DNA of 64,000 bases, taken from the NCBI GenBank assembly GCA_037447655.1, contig JBBHKE010002418.1:1-64000 (forward strand). The letters are read 5' to 3'. This document shows, in pieces, positions 36,060 through 60,300 of this stretch. The notes beneath the pieces are model-generated. The model ran no database searches. It had not been told where the DNA came from and saw only the letters and a program-made list of their open reading frames with translations. Position 1 is the stretch's first letter. Each line of letters begins with the position of its first letter. This DNA comes from Zygnema cylindricum (Eukaryota > Streptophyta > Zygnematophyceae > Zygnematales > Zygnemataceae). Both the position numbers and the translations under genes were made by a program.

Positions 36060-36260
36060 TTTTCGGTTACGGGCGGGCACGGTTAGTCGCTAGAAATCGA
36101 GTTTCGGTTAATTTTTTTTTTTGTAAACGACGGTCGGTTAACGGTTAACAATTTTGGAGCGTGACAAAACTCGGTCGGGCGTCGGTTACTCAGATTTTGA
36201 AAAAAAAAACGGTCGGTTTCGGGTATGATTTTTTTTGACTTTTGCGACCTCTGACTCACG
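36060..36260. repeat. Copy of the 10.3-kb dispersed repeat
   Basis: Matches 10275-10480 in the same orientation: GCGGGCACGGTTAGTCGC, GTTAACAATTTTGGAGCGTG, a poly-A run and GGTCGG, then TTTGCGACCTCTGACTCACG. No coding content. Confidence 0.75.
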
Positions 36261-36291
36261 GTGTACATGTATGCATCGAAAATCGGATACC

Positions 36292-36513
36292 ACACCGTGT
36301 ATCGCTATTAGCCTTAATATTTGTTTCGCCACTTTTAAAACATTTTTTCTCCGTACACACTTGTCCAGTTTTCAATTTATGGCCACCATTCGTAAGCCTC
36401 AGAAAATAACCTTTCGATCGCAACCGTCAGATCTACAATCCGACAAGTGTGTACGGAGAAAATATGTTTTTAGGAGACGAAAAAAACATTAACACTAATA
36501 GCGATACACGGTG
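36292..36513. mobile_element. MITE, family 1
   Basis: 222 bp, ACACCGTGTATCGCTATTAG at the left and CTAATAGCGATACACGGTGT at the right, perfect inverted ends. The interior contains TTCGCCACTTTTAAAACATT and its near-complement, CCGTACACACTTGTCC and GACAAGTGTGTACGGAG, so most of the element can fold. The usual TA on the left is CC here. It is flanked by a 26-base direct repeat (ATGTATGCATCGAAAATCG at 36266 and 36527). Confidence 0.88.
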
Positions 36514-36553
36514 TACAATTGTACATACATGTATGCATCGAAAATCGAATACT

Positions 36554-37094
36554 ACACCGCCAATCGTTATTAGCGTGTAAGTTTTTTTAGCGTATACAAA
36601 TTATTACCGTGGTGTACGCTATTTAAGAATTTGAAAATTTTGGAAAAAATCATACATTCTAATTGTTTGGTTATGGTAATTTGGATCTTTGAAAAAAAGA
36701 ATGTCGGTCGCAAACATGCTTACACTAGTATAAGTATCCGTACAAAATCTGACAAATCGTACACAAATCGTACATTCACACGGTCGAAACGCGGCTGTCG
36801 GACGAATATGTGCGAGCGGGATTTTTTACGGCCTGGTTTTTTTTCCTTTTAGAACGCACATTCTCATGCGTCCGCGGTTACTAAAACTAATTTATTGTAC
36901 TTTTTAACTTAAAAAGATACATTTATGTACGGTCTGACATTGACCGTACACCACTCTATTTAAGAGACAACGTACTGAAAATAACCCTAAATAGAATAAA
37001 GAAAAAAATAGAATGAACTACACTAATGGAGAATAAAAAAAAAAAAAAGTGGGACGGAATTAGCGTACACAACGCTAATAACGATTGGCGGTGT
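36554..37094. mobile_element. 541-bp TIR element ending about 110 bp upstream of the amidase start
   Basis: Left end ACACCGCCAATCGTTATTAG and right end CTAATAACGATTGGCGGTGT are perfect inverted repeats of 23 bp, each abutting TA outside. Its terminal motif (CAC-CG...TATTAG) relates it to the two shorter MITE families in the window, so it may be a longer relative. It contains no transposase. Its right edge probably lies within the amidase promoter. Confidence 0.82.
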
Positions 37095-37202
37095 ACTGTA
37101 CTGTACTGTACATACTTTCAGCGCCTCGATACGAAACCCTAACCAAATTTCAAACTTGTAACTTTGCCATGTGTGCAAACTTCTCGAGCAGTGTTTGGAG
37201 CC

Positions 37203-50028
<12,826 letters not shown>

Positions 50029-52564
50029 CAAGTCGTTTCCTTTCCCCCTTTTTTTTTTTCCATGTACTGGATGGTTTACCATCGCCCTTTTTTTTATAAT
50101 CTTCTTGTCTTGTGTTTCCTTTTTGTGTAATGCTATTGTAATTCATAGTTTTCCTCATGTTTGTCTTTACTTCTGTCTTTACTTTTCTCTTTACTTTTTT
50201 CCTTACTTTCTCCTCACTGGTTTCCTTAACTTTTCTTCGAGTTGGAGTTTCAACAACAGTTTGTTTAATTTATCGTCGATTCCTAAGGTACGACAAAAAA
50301 AACAAAGACTTCTTCTCTTAGGTCTTTGTACATGTACAAACGCATGTTTTTTTTTTTTCTTGTGTGATTAGTAGTTTTGCATTCATTTTTTAGATGCACT
50401 TAACTATGTTCTTCCAATCCTATTCTTTGATTTTGTGGACAAGGAAAGGTATCGCCACTCAAGGAACCATGAGAACAATATGTTTGAGCTTGAATTTTAG
50501 GCCCTTAGGCAAATCATTTGTACTATTTGTCTTTTTTTATATCTGGCCCAGTCGTAATATCTTCACGTGTATTCGACAACTAGCGTAGTACACCTTGTAT
50601 CGCTATTAGTGTTAATATTTTTTTCGCCACTTAAAACCTCTTTTCTCCGTTGACATTTGTCCGATTTTCAATTTGAGACCGCCAATAGGAAGCTGAGAAT
50701 CTTACCTTTCAATCGCAACCATCAGATCCACAATCTGACAAGTGTGTACAGAGAAAATATGTTTTAAGTGACAAAAAACATTATCACTAATAGCGATTCA
50801 CGGTGTATCGTAAGAGTTGGGGTTAGCAGGCCGGTTGAGAAATTTAGACTACCAACGAAAATAGGGACAAATACAAAAAGGCATGTCACAAGTCGATGTA
50901 TATTTGATCTCTTTACTAGTGATTTGGTCAATTTTCCCTCGATTTGTATCTACCTCTTCCTTCTTCTACAATGAAGCGTAATGATTCTCTCTTGCAAATT
51001 ATCAAATTTTCTAAATTTCCTTCAGTCTTCGTCCATCAACGAGACTAAAAACTTTTCCTCTTCTATCATAAAGTGTCTAGGATCTCCCTACAAATCGAAC
51101 ATTCAATAATGAAGTCTTAATACGGTATGAATATGATTCACCCCAAAATGCGGAAAGGTTTCAGTTTAGATAAGTTCAGATTTATGGTAAAACTAAGTGC
51201 CCTGAGCTAAAATTAACGGTAAAACTAAAGTGCTCTGGGTTGAAGTTTACGGTAAAAGTGAGCGTGTCCTGTTAAGCTCGTATTTGCAATCGAACTTTTT
51301 CTTGTTCTGTTTCGCTCGTATAATCAAATGTTCTGCTGAATACATATGTCAGAAGATCGTTCCGTTGAGCTCAGATTTTGAGTTGAGATTGAGAAAAAAA
51401 AGTGTGTTTTGCTGAGTCACAGTGACACCTAGTCGAGTTCAAATTTACTATGGACTGAGATGAATGTGTTCTACTAGGTTAGCGGTTCAGATCTACATTG
51501 ACTCTGTGTTGCGTAAAGAAAAGAAATTGACAATGACAAAAGTTCGTTCTATCGAGTGCCCTTTATCATCAGCCTCATGTTAAGAAACAATCTCAAATTT
51601 CACCTCATATCTCTCTTTCGCAACAATTGCCATCATAACCCCAATATCCTCCGGGTGTTCAGTTTGTTACGACCACGAATCTTCCAACAATACAACAAAA
51701 AGCCAATATTTCGTCCCCTCTTATGCGGTCAAATTTGTTTCAAAGCTCGCGGTGAATCTAACAAAATTAGAGTTCTTCGGATTTTAAAGTTATATGTTGC
51801 GGGTGTGGGTTTTAAAGCTTGTCCAAAGGCCCAAATCTTATGACCGTCCTACTCCAGATATTGTATACTGACAAACAACCTCGAGTGAACGACATTTCAT
51901 CCGATGCTTTAATGCTATTCGGTGTTGCTACTTAAATTTACCCTCGTCTACGATTGTGTACTCGTAACCCCGATTACCTTCACGAACCCATCACCTTCAT
52001 TTCATACAAATGGCTCTTCAACTCGCAATGGCCTTATTGGATGACGATAATACCAATCACATGGATTGACACTTTTTATTCGTGTTTCCTCTTTAGGTAT
52101 GACTTTTAACGTCGCGAGTGGTGCTCGTATAACTAATGCTTCTTGACAACGCTTTTGTGTTACGGGGATTGGGAATCGTTGCAACAAGAGCACACAGACC
52201 AAGCCCAATGGATCGGAACCCTAATACTCACAGAGACTCCTTACACACTCTACGACTGCACACCGTACGATCGGACGGATATGCACATCGTATGACCGTA
52301 CCGATAGACGGATGTACAGTGACCGTACACACTTGATCCCATATGTAAGACGGTGACCGTACACACTTGATCCCATATGTAAGACGGTGTACAGACAACA
52401 ACACCACATTGACTTGACGGTTTTTCTAGACTCCGCAGTAATATTAGATTCTTTGTACAAATTGTAAAGACCGTAACATGAAATGTTGACGACTTTTTCT
52501 TTGAATGTAAGGATGAAAAAGGGTTTGTTGTGGTTGTCGCTGGTGTGCTTATATGTATGTTTGT
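50029..52564. other. Amidase 3' flank and intergenic DNA
   Basis: Apart from the MITE at 50590-50806 I recognise nothing. Frames at 51556-51843 and 52002-52208 have no identifiable domain and no splice context. Confidence 0.5.
50590..50806. mobile_element. MITE, family 1, downstream of the amidase gene
   Basis: ACACCTTGTATCGCTATTAG ... CTAATAGCGATTCACGGTGT, 217 bp, with TA on both sides. The interior is typical of family 1 (GCCACTTAAAACCTCTTTTC, ACAAGTGTGTACAGAGAAAA). Confidence 0.88.
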
Positions 52565-52953
52565 TAGTGTTGGGTATCGAGGACCTTTTGCCGATATTCG
52601 ATATATATCGAATTTCAAGTACCCGATAATCGATATATCGCTTCGATATATCGAAAACCAAATCATCGCGATATATCGCCGATATATCGAACCATAAAAA
52701 AAATGAAAATTTTCATTTTTTTTTTCAAACCCCCCCCCCCCCCCCGCGCGCTCAGTGGGGGGGGGGGGGGGTAAAAACCCGTACGATTTTCACATCCGTA
52801 CGATTTTCCGTACTATGACTGTACGGACACCCATTTTTTGCGATATATATCGCGATAATTTATGTTGGTCTCGGTACGATATATCGAGGAATCTGCTCGA
52901 TCGATCGAATATCCAAATTATCGCGATATGAATTTACCCGATACCCAACACTA
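52565..52953. mobile_element. Non-autonomous hAT-like element, 8-bp TSD
   Basis: 389 bp with perfect inverted ends TAGTGTTGGGTATCG ... CGATACCCAACACTA and an exact 8-bp duplication ATGTTTGT on both sides (52557-52564 and 52954-52961). The 8-bp duplication and the TAGTGTTGGG terminus indicate hAT mobilisation. The interior is a series of CGATATATCG palindromes around a central C-tract/G-tract hairpin at about 52730-52771. No coding potential. Confidence 0.93.
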
Positions 52954-52961
52954 ATGTTTGT

Positions 52962-53910
52962 CATTGCATTGTTATCTAGATTTGTGCATGAGTTTTTGCT
53001 CAGGTTAGAGTTTGTGTTCGCATTTGTACGCATGCGTACATCTACAAAGTTGGTGGGTTATCAACATGCAAGTGTATAAAAGGGAGAGATATGTTTGGAG
53101 AGGTTTGCAATGATGGGTTAGAAGTCTCGTACAAGTTGCCTAAGCGAAACTGAGAGTGATATGAAGAAGAAAAGGATATGAAGCATGACGCATTTATCTC
53201 TTGAGGGGCCATGGAATGTATTACCTGTAGGGTGGCTAGCTTCCTCAGTTGAGGGCTCAATTGGTATTTCATACAAAAACCTCACCTCTATTTTTTTTAA
53301 TCGCTCGAAATGAAATTAAACCTATTCAAAGGACTTTTCGGCTCTCGCTCTATTTTAAAAATCCCAAATTTGGCCACATTTGAAAGCTTTAACACCAAAC
53401 CTTTATCACAAACCCACTTAAATTTAACAATGCGAAGGCATACACCACTACCGCGTTGACATTCTTAGATGCCTTAAGGTTGTAGAAGAGGTTTTGAGAC
53501 CATTATTTATTTTCCTCGTACAATTTCCATGATTAATTGTATTTGTACCATCGGATTTCAAATATGTAATACCGTTGAAACACTCAAACCCTCCTCTTTC
53601 AAGTCGACAATTTGGTTATTTCGAAGGTTGGCAAATTTGCCTTAGAACATTGATCATAGGTAATAACATCAAAGTCAAATCGACAAACATAGCTACCCCA
53701 ATTTATTCGAAAGTTATTGCCTTGGTTATGCTAATGCACCGAATTCACGTTCACTTCAATAAAATATATGACAAGAAAATTGTAAGATTGATTAGGCCAG
53801 AAATCGCGGATCCATTATTTATACAAAAGGCGAACAATACATGTTAAGAATTTGTACAAGAAGAAGGTCGGCAAAACTACTCCTACTCTTAATTTGATGA
53901 CAAGCCGAGA
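52962..53910. other. Intergenic DNA, no gene recognised
   Basis: Short frames at 53042-53272 (minus) and 53575-53847 (plus) have no domain I recognise. Confidence 0.45.
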
Positions 53911-53917
53911 GAGAACT

Positions 53918-54137
53918 ACACCACGCATCGTTATTAGTGTTATTAATTATAATTTGGGTTCTTAAAATCTTGATTTTTTCCCGCAATTAGTATACATGAT
54001 TTTCGAAATTAAATTAGCAACGCTATTTAAGGACGTGGACCATAATCTGCCACGATTCTGGCACTAAATTAGAATCAATAACACTATTTATTTTTTTACG
54101 CTATTTAAACTTTGACACTAATAACGATGCGCGGTGT
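53918..54137. mobile_element. MITE, family 2
   Basis: ACACCACGCATCGTTATTAG ... CTAATAACGATGCGCGGTGT, 220 bp, TA on both sides. The interior has CGCTATTTAAGGACGTGG, shared with other family-2 copies. Confidence 0.88.
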
Positions 54138-54548
54138 AGCCATTAAACAAATCAAGGGAGTCGATCGAATCCAGTGGACGCGATAAGGGCGCAAAGAGTG
54201 ATTAAATACATTGATTTTGGTACAAGAAGTAAGGACTTTGATTTTTTTTTTCTTTTTGACTTTCACGCTATATTCGGCTACAACTAGAAAGAGAAAAGGC
54301 CAAAAAACTAGATATAGGGGCCATAGCCGAAGGTTCCCAAAGTTTTGGAAGAGGTTACAAAGTTTTCATAAATATATTTTAGTGTTGTTAATTATAATTA
54401 AGTACAGTACTGTACTGATTGACGTGTTGGTTTTGAACCGCTTAAAGAGTTAGCATCATGAAATATATATATAAAAAAAGGGCCATCGGTACTTTTTTAG
54501 GTTTTTTACAATTTAGGGACACCAATAAAGTGTCATTGACGATATTAT

Positions 54549-54755
54549 ACCGTGAATCGTAATAATTTTTTCGCCACTGAAAACATATTTTCTCCGTACA
54601 CATTTGTCCAATTTTCAATCTAAGACCGCCATTCGTAAGCTGAAAATACTACCTCTCCATCGCAACCGTCAGATCCACAATCCGACATGTGTGTACGGAG
54701 AAAAGATGTTAAGAGACGAAAAAAACATTAACACTAATTATGATTCACGGTTGTA
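54549..54755. mobile_element. MITE, family 1
   Basis: The left end is slightly truncated (ACCGTGAATCGTAATAA). The family-1 interior is complete (CGCCACTGAAAACATATTTT, GACATGTGTGTACGGAG), and the right end is GATTCACGGTTGTA. Confidence 0.82.
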
Positions 54756-55004
54756 GTTCGCTCCGCTACGTTTAAAATATTCCTTTGGCGTCTGTTTAAA
54801 ATTTGTGAAGCGGAGAATAAACGTGCATTGGTCGTCGTTCGATTTCTCGACGGCCGGCCTGCAACAGCCCTATTGTCAGCTTGTCAGTTTATTTCCGCAC
54901 TATATTTTGTGTACTTCTGTTTGTTGGTTGGTTGATGCTTTGATGGTTTGCGGCCTTTTGCAAATTGCAAGCGTACGAATATTTTGTTTCTTATCCCTAT
55001 TGCG

Positions 55005-55678
55005 GGGAATTGATAATGACAGTGACTGTTTTGGTTGCGGACAGTCAGTTACGTCATTTTGTCAAAAAACGTACGTTTGAAGTACACACAGGTACAAATA
55101 AAGCACCGTTGAGTACAAATTTGACGGTCAATGCGAACGTTAAACGTTTTCCGGCGTTTGGTANNNNNNNNNNNNNNNNNNNNNNNNNNNNNNNNNNNNN
55201 NNNNNNNNNNNNNNNNNNNNNNNNNCAACGCCTGTCAGTCAATGCAGTAAAACAGTTTTTTGCATGCAAACTTCATGTGTGTCAACCCCACTTTTCGCCT
55301 GATGGAAGGTTACCCTTACACAATTAAATTTCAATTTTGCGGCTAAGTGCTCTCACCGTGGAGCTCACATAACGACAAAAAGTGACTGTCTGCAACACTT
55401 TTTATTTACATGTTGGTTGCCGCAGTTTTGTTACCGTAAACGTTCGCCGGCCGTGTGAATTGCTAAATTTATTATGACGGTCGACGTTCGCAAGCGCGGC
55501 ATAATTTTAAGCGGTTGAAAAATATTTTCAAAGTCAAAGTTGTTCAACCGATTGACCGTCAAATTTGTACTCAACGGTGCTTTATTTGTACCTGTGTGTA
55601 CTTCAAACGTACGTTTTTTGACAAAATGACGTAAGTGACTGTCCGCAACCAAAACAGTCACTGTCATTATCAATTCCC
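55005..55678. mobile_element. Long-TIR non-autonomous element with 8-bp TSD, containing the assembly gap
   Basis: Inverted arms of about 125 bp (55005-55130 and 55553-55678), beginning GGGAATTGATAATGACAGTG and nearly identical. They are flanked by the exact 8-bp duplication CTATTGCG (54997-55004 and 55679-55686), hAT-like by duplication length. The loop has no coding domain. The 62-base N run sits in the loop. Confidence 0.88.
55164..55225. other. Assembly gap (62 N)
   Basis: Run of N inside the loop of the inverted-repeat element. The true length is unknown, so the element may be longer than it appears. Confidence 0.99.
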
Positions 55679-55686
55679 CTATTGCG

Positions 55687-57364
55687 ACAAAATGAATGTC
55701 GGGTCATCCCCATAAAACAAGGACGCGGCAGTTACGTAGAGTAACGGCCAAAAACGACAAAGTATCTTTAGCCTTGCTGGCTTTTTGAAGTGACTTTATG
55801 ATGCTCGTTGAAGCTCGTGAAAATGATTTGTCATTAAGCTCGTTGTTGCGGTGTAGTCAGGTCGATTCCGAAGGTACAAGACGATCAATACAAAACTCAC
55901 CATTATTAATGTTCGCACTTTTAAAAGCATACGATTGGTTCCGTACGCACAAATGCCCCCACATTGCCGGACCTGAAAAACTTTGCAGATGGGAAAACCA
56001 GTACAGTACTAGTCTGTACCAGTCGACATTCTGGCCACCTCTTGGAGACTTCATGTCATATTATTCAGACAAATGTCAGCCACACGTTCGGCTGCGCGTC
56101 TCGACACGCGTTGACTTCCAATAGATTCACTGTAATAGAATCTCTGTCACATCACGGAAACGTACGTCAGGAATACTGACCGTCGGAAACTCTGTATGGC
56201 TGCAAGCCTGCAAAGACGATTTCCCTAAAAGTCTCCGTACAAACGGTTTTGACGCTTACACCTCTTGTACTTCTGGTACGCGTACAAAATCGGTACGGCT
56301 ATGTGCTTAAAGGTACATAAATCATTGTAGGTCCCGCCTAGAATAATCATGAGCCGGACGATGGCAGCACAAAAAGTACAAATGCAGTAGAAATGATAGC
56401 TCTACGGTTTTACGCCGTGGCTGATATAATACGTGTATTATTATATTATTACTTAGTAGGTACAGTACTGTACTGTACAGTACAGTACAGTACAGTACAG
56501 TACAGTACAGTACCAAAGGCCGTTTTCTTTTGCTCATTTGATGCCTTGAACTTGGGTTTTTCGTAAACATAAAATATAAAGTACGCCCTAATTATCGCAC
56601 TTTTGAACTGTAACCGCACTCTACAAGACAAAGACGAAGCGCGAAAATTGTCAAACGCTTCAAACCTGCAAAGAATGGAATCGTTGGCAAGTGACGTTTT
56701 GAATGACACATGTCGATGTCAAACTGAAGCTAACCTAATAACAGTAATATAATGCCTTTTTATCTAACCTGTGAATAGTAATAAAATGCTTTTTTATTTA
56801 TTTCGTACGAATCCAGCAGTTTACAGCAGGGCAGACCTTACTGCTGGAGATTATTGTTCTTTGTTTGGATACTTTTTCTTATGATGAGAAAGTAAAGGAC
56901 AGTTGTCTTTTCTCGCTTTCCTTAACATGATATTTTTAGGTTTTTCAACACGATTAGTCCTTTTTTAAAATTTAGGTTTTTCTTTTGTTTTTTTATTTTG
57001 TTTTAAACTACAGTAGTGTTGTAAATTACGCATTCGATAAGAATTTAGGTCTAAGTTTGTGTAAATTGCACCACAAATTGTCGACACTGCTTCTTTTTTT
57101 TCCTTTTTTTTCAGTCACTAACAGTAAATATACATTTTTTTTTTTCTGTTTCCTTTTCCAAATTAAAACTTTGATTGAAAAACGGACGGATCTGTTTCCA
57201 ACCATTTCTGTTTCAAGTTTTATTCTTTTATTCTTTTGTTTATATTTTTCTTTTGTTTTCACCTTGTTTTATTTGTTTTTCATTCAACAATTATCATGCT
57301 ATTATTCTTCTACTGCCATTTCTGTGTTTTTTTTTATCCGCAAAAAAAAAAAAACACCTTGTGA
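55687..57364. other. Intergenic DNA upstream of the GT92-like gene
   Basis: The frame at 55798-56124 has no recognised domain. There is a GTACA/CAGTA microsatellite at 56461-56512. T-rich DNA near 56985-57350 precedes the next start codon. No other structure seen. Confidence 0.5.
56461..56512. repeat. (ACAGT)n microsatellite
   Basis: About ten units of TACAG/ACAGT; also present in short form upstream of the amidase gene (37090-37112, TGTACTGTACTG). Confidence 0.95.
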
Positions 57365-60300
57365 ATGGGCATTATTCAAAACATGAAAGATTTGAAGTCT
57401 CTCATGGATGACATTCTCCAGTCCGTACTAGGTGTACGGACGAAAGATCCTTCCGTACATTTCCTTTTCGGCTTTTTATCTGCTTGTATTCCCTTTCTTC
57501 TTGGTCTCCTTTTGATGTTCAACTTATCATATTCCACAAACTTTAGAACGACATTAGTGCCACAAAACGATTCTCAAAAAATTTTAGCTTCAAATTTTGT
57601 CGAAACCTACAACGTTAATAGTGTGGACTTCGATAAGAATTTGGGAAGGTTACAAAATAACGACAAGTTGGAAAAGTACGACGATGGAGAAAGCTACAAA
57701 AAAGTCGAAGGAGAAGAAGGATTGGGAATGCTTTCGTTGGAAGATTCAAATACAATAGTCAGTTTATGTATTTCAAAAAAACAGTTTCCATTTTTTACAG
57801 GCACATATATCACAGAAAAAAATGTCGCACGTTTAACAGGTAAGTTTTTTCACTCGATTTGTGTTCTTTTACCTGCTTTATAACTTCAAATTTTCGCCTG
57901 TTTCCCAAGATTTGGTTCAACCATTTTTTTTTTTGTTTAGCCAATTTCTATGTCCATAGACACTTGCCAAGTACCAAGATTTGTGAAATCTTAAACTTTT
58001 TGGTCTGAAGGGGAGCTGCGAGCGTGACGACAGGCACAATAATTTCAATCCAACTCCCTCCCTCCCTCCCTCCCTCCCTCCCTCCTTTTAAACAAATTGA
58101 AACGTTTTTTGCATAGTGTTTACTTGCAAGACTTCATATGTGATTCAATAGTGGTTTTTGTTTCTTTGAAATTAGTTCCATTTATTGCTCATTGCCACAC
58201 TTTTTGTTGCTATTAGAGTTAGTAAGTTTTTAGTGGGAAAGTGAATTTGTTAGTAGCTACAGTATATTATGCTAAACCATGTGGCTTGTTACGAGCCACT
58301 CAATTGCGCTAAAAACACTAATTCACGATTTTTCTTCGGAAAAACACACACTTGAACTCTAGTAGCGATGGCATTGTAACAATGTCATTTGCAAAATTCA
58401 CTCTTGACGGGATTAGTTTTGATTTTTTGTCTGTTTTCTTTTTTTTGTGTAATGTTTTTGCAGTTTTTGATTTGGAAATTGTAAGAGACATTATTTCAGG
58501 ATCATATGAACGGCAAATTGGAGCCCCTTTAGTACTACAAATGCTTGCATTTCTGGAAGACGACGAAAGCATTGAAAGCTCCCAATTCAAGGCAAGTTAT
58601 TATAAAATATCCCCTACATTATATTTTTACAATATACCCCCACTTTTAAAGAGTATTAATAAGCCGTACTCCATAATTTCGTCCTTTGCAATCATATCAA
58701 TATTCTACTTTCAAGAAAGGTTTATAGTTTAGTGTCATTAGTTTGGATTTATAATCAGTAAGGTCCACACCAATACTAGTACGCCCGTCATCGCTATTAG
58801 TGTAAAGAAATTATTAGTATTTCAGCGAATTAGTATCATTAATACTAATTTAGGGCAGAGTGATGTGACCTATTTAAGACCACTCCCTTAAATATTGGTA
58901 TTAACGCTAACTTGTGATCTTCGACCAGAAAAAGTTGCGACCGAATTAGTGTTAGTAACACTAATAACGATGAGCTTTGTAGCTTCTCTTCCGACTTGTG
59001 CAAAGTATTTCAGGCTCTATTACATCCTCCTTCATAATAAGTCTCGGCAAACTAATCTTTGGCTCCTCTTTTTGTATACTGAATCATAGTTTTTGTGGTC
59101 CATGAAAATTGCCTAAGAGAAAGCATGTGGATTGGAGTCTGTGTAGACTCTTTCTTTCTGGGTACATGAAACAGTATTGAAATAGTATGGGAATAGTATG
59201 AGAAAAGCATGGAAATATTATGGACATAGTATGGGAACAGTACGGAAATAGTTTGGGAATAAGATGGAAACAGTATGGAATAGTTTGCAAATGATGTGGA
59301 AATAGTATCGAAATAGTACAGGCTATTTACTAGAGACTGAACTGTAAATCAACACTACATTGTGAGAAATGCAGTGATGAATATGATTGTCATCTCTCAG
59401 TGTCCAGGCACGGAGAAAGATAGGTTCAAATTGTGCATTGATTAGAGCAGTTAAGGAATGAATGAGTAAATGGTTTATGGAAAAACATTGGATGAAAAAG
59501 ACAATAGGCAGTCAGGAAGAGAGTGCGAACGCCGAGCAATTTTTTTTGTTTTTCCTACATTTTAACTCGGGCAAGTTTTAATTAGAAAAGGAATTGGACA
59601 CTGAGAACTTTCAGACTTTGAATAGTTCTTACTATGGAAAAACCTTCTATGGAAACCAGTACACCGTGAATGGTTATTAGTGTTGAGAAATAATTAGTAC
59701 GACTGCTTTAGTCTTAACAAATGTATTTCCGGTGCGAATGACGTGGACAATTCTGTACCGATAAAAGAATTACGGAAAAAACATTGACTATTAATAACGC
59801 TATTCTGTGATCAAAGGGCAAAACAATCGGGACAAGGGGAAAATTAATAGTGTTATTCATGCTAATAACGATTCACGGAGTAGATGATGTTCTTACTTCA
59901 ATTGGCATATAAGTCTTTATAATGTTAAAATGTGTGTTTGATTTTTCCTAAAGGTTTTCTTCAAAGTCATTAGTCGTCGTGAACCTGTCAATTGTTACAG
60001 ATTTTTACTCTCACAGAAAATAGGATATACAGACTGGTGACTGTGAATCTTAATTACCGTTAACAGCACTAATTTGGTCCTGGGTTTTTGGTTTTGCCTT
60101 CCAGACACAAAATAGTGTTAATATTGCTAATTGTTTTTTTTCTTAACATTGTGGTCGGATTCGAATGAAGTCAAATGGACTTGATGAGAATTGAATAAAG
60201 ACAAATGGAGTCCAATGGAGTTGACCGGATCGTCCACAACATTTACAGTGGAAATTGTATTTTTAACACAAAAACAGTCCTTAGTCTAATTATTTTTTAG

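Noticed and set aside
55798-56124. 108-codon plus-strand frame between the inverted-repeat element and the GT92-like gene
   Set aside because: No domain recognised and no supporting splice or repeat evidence.
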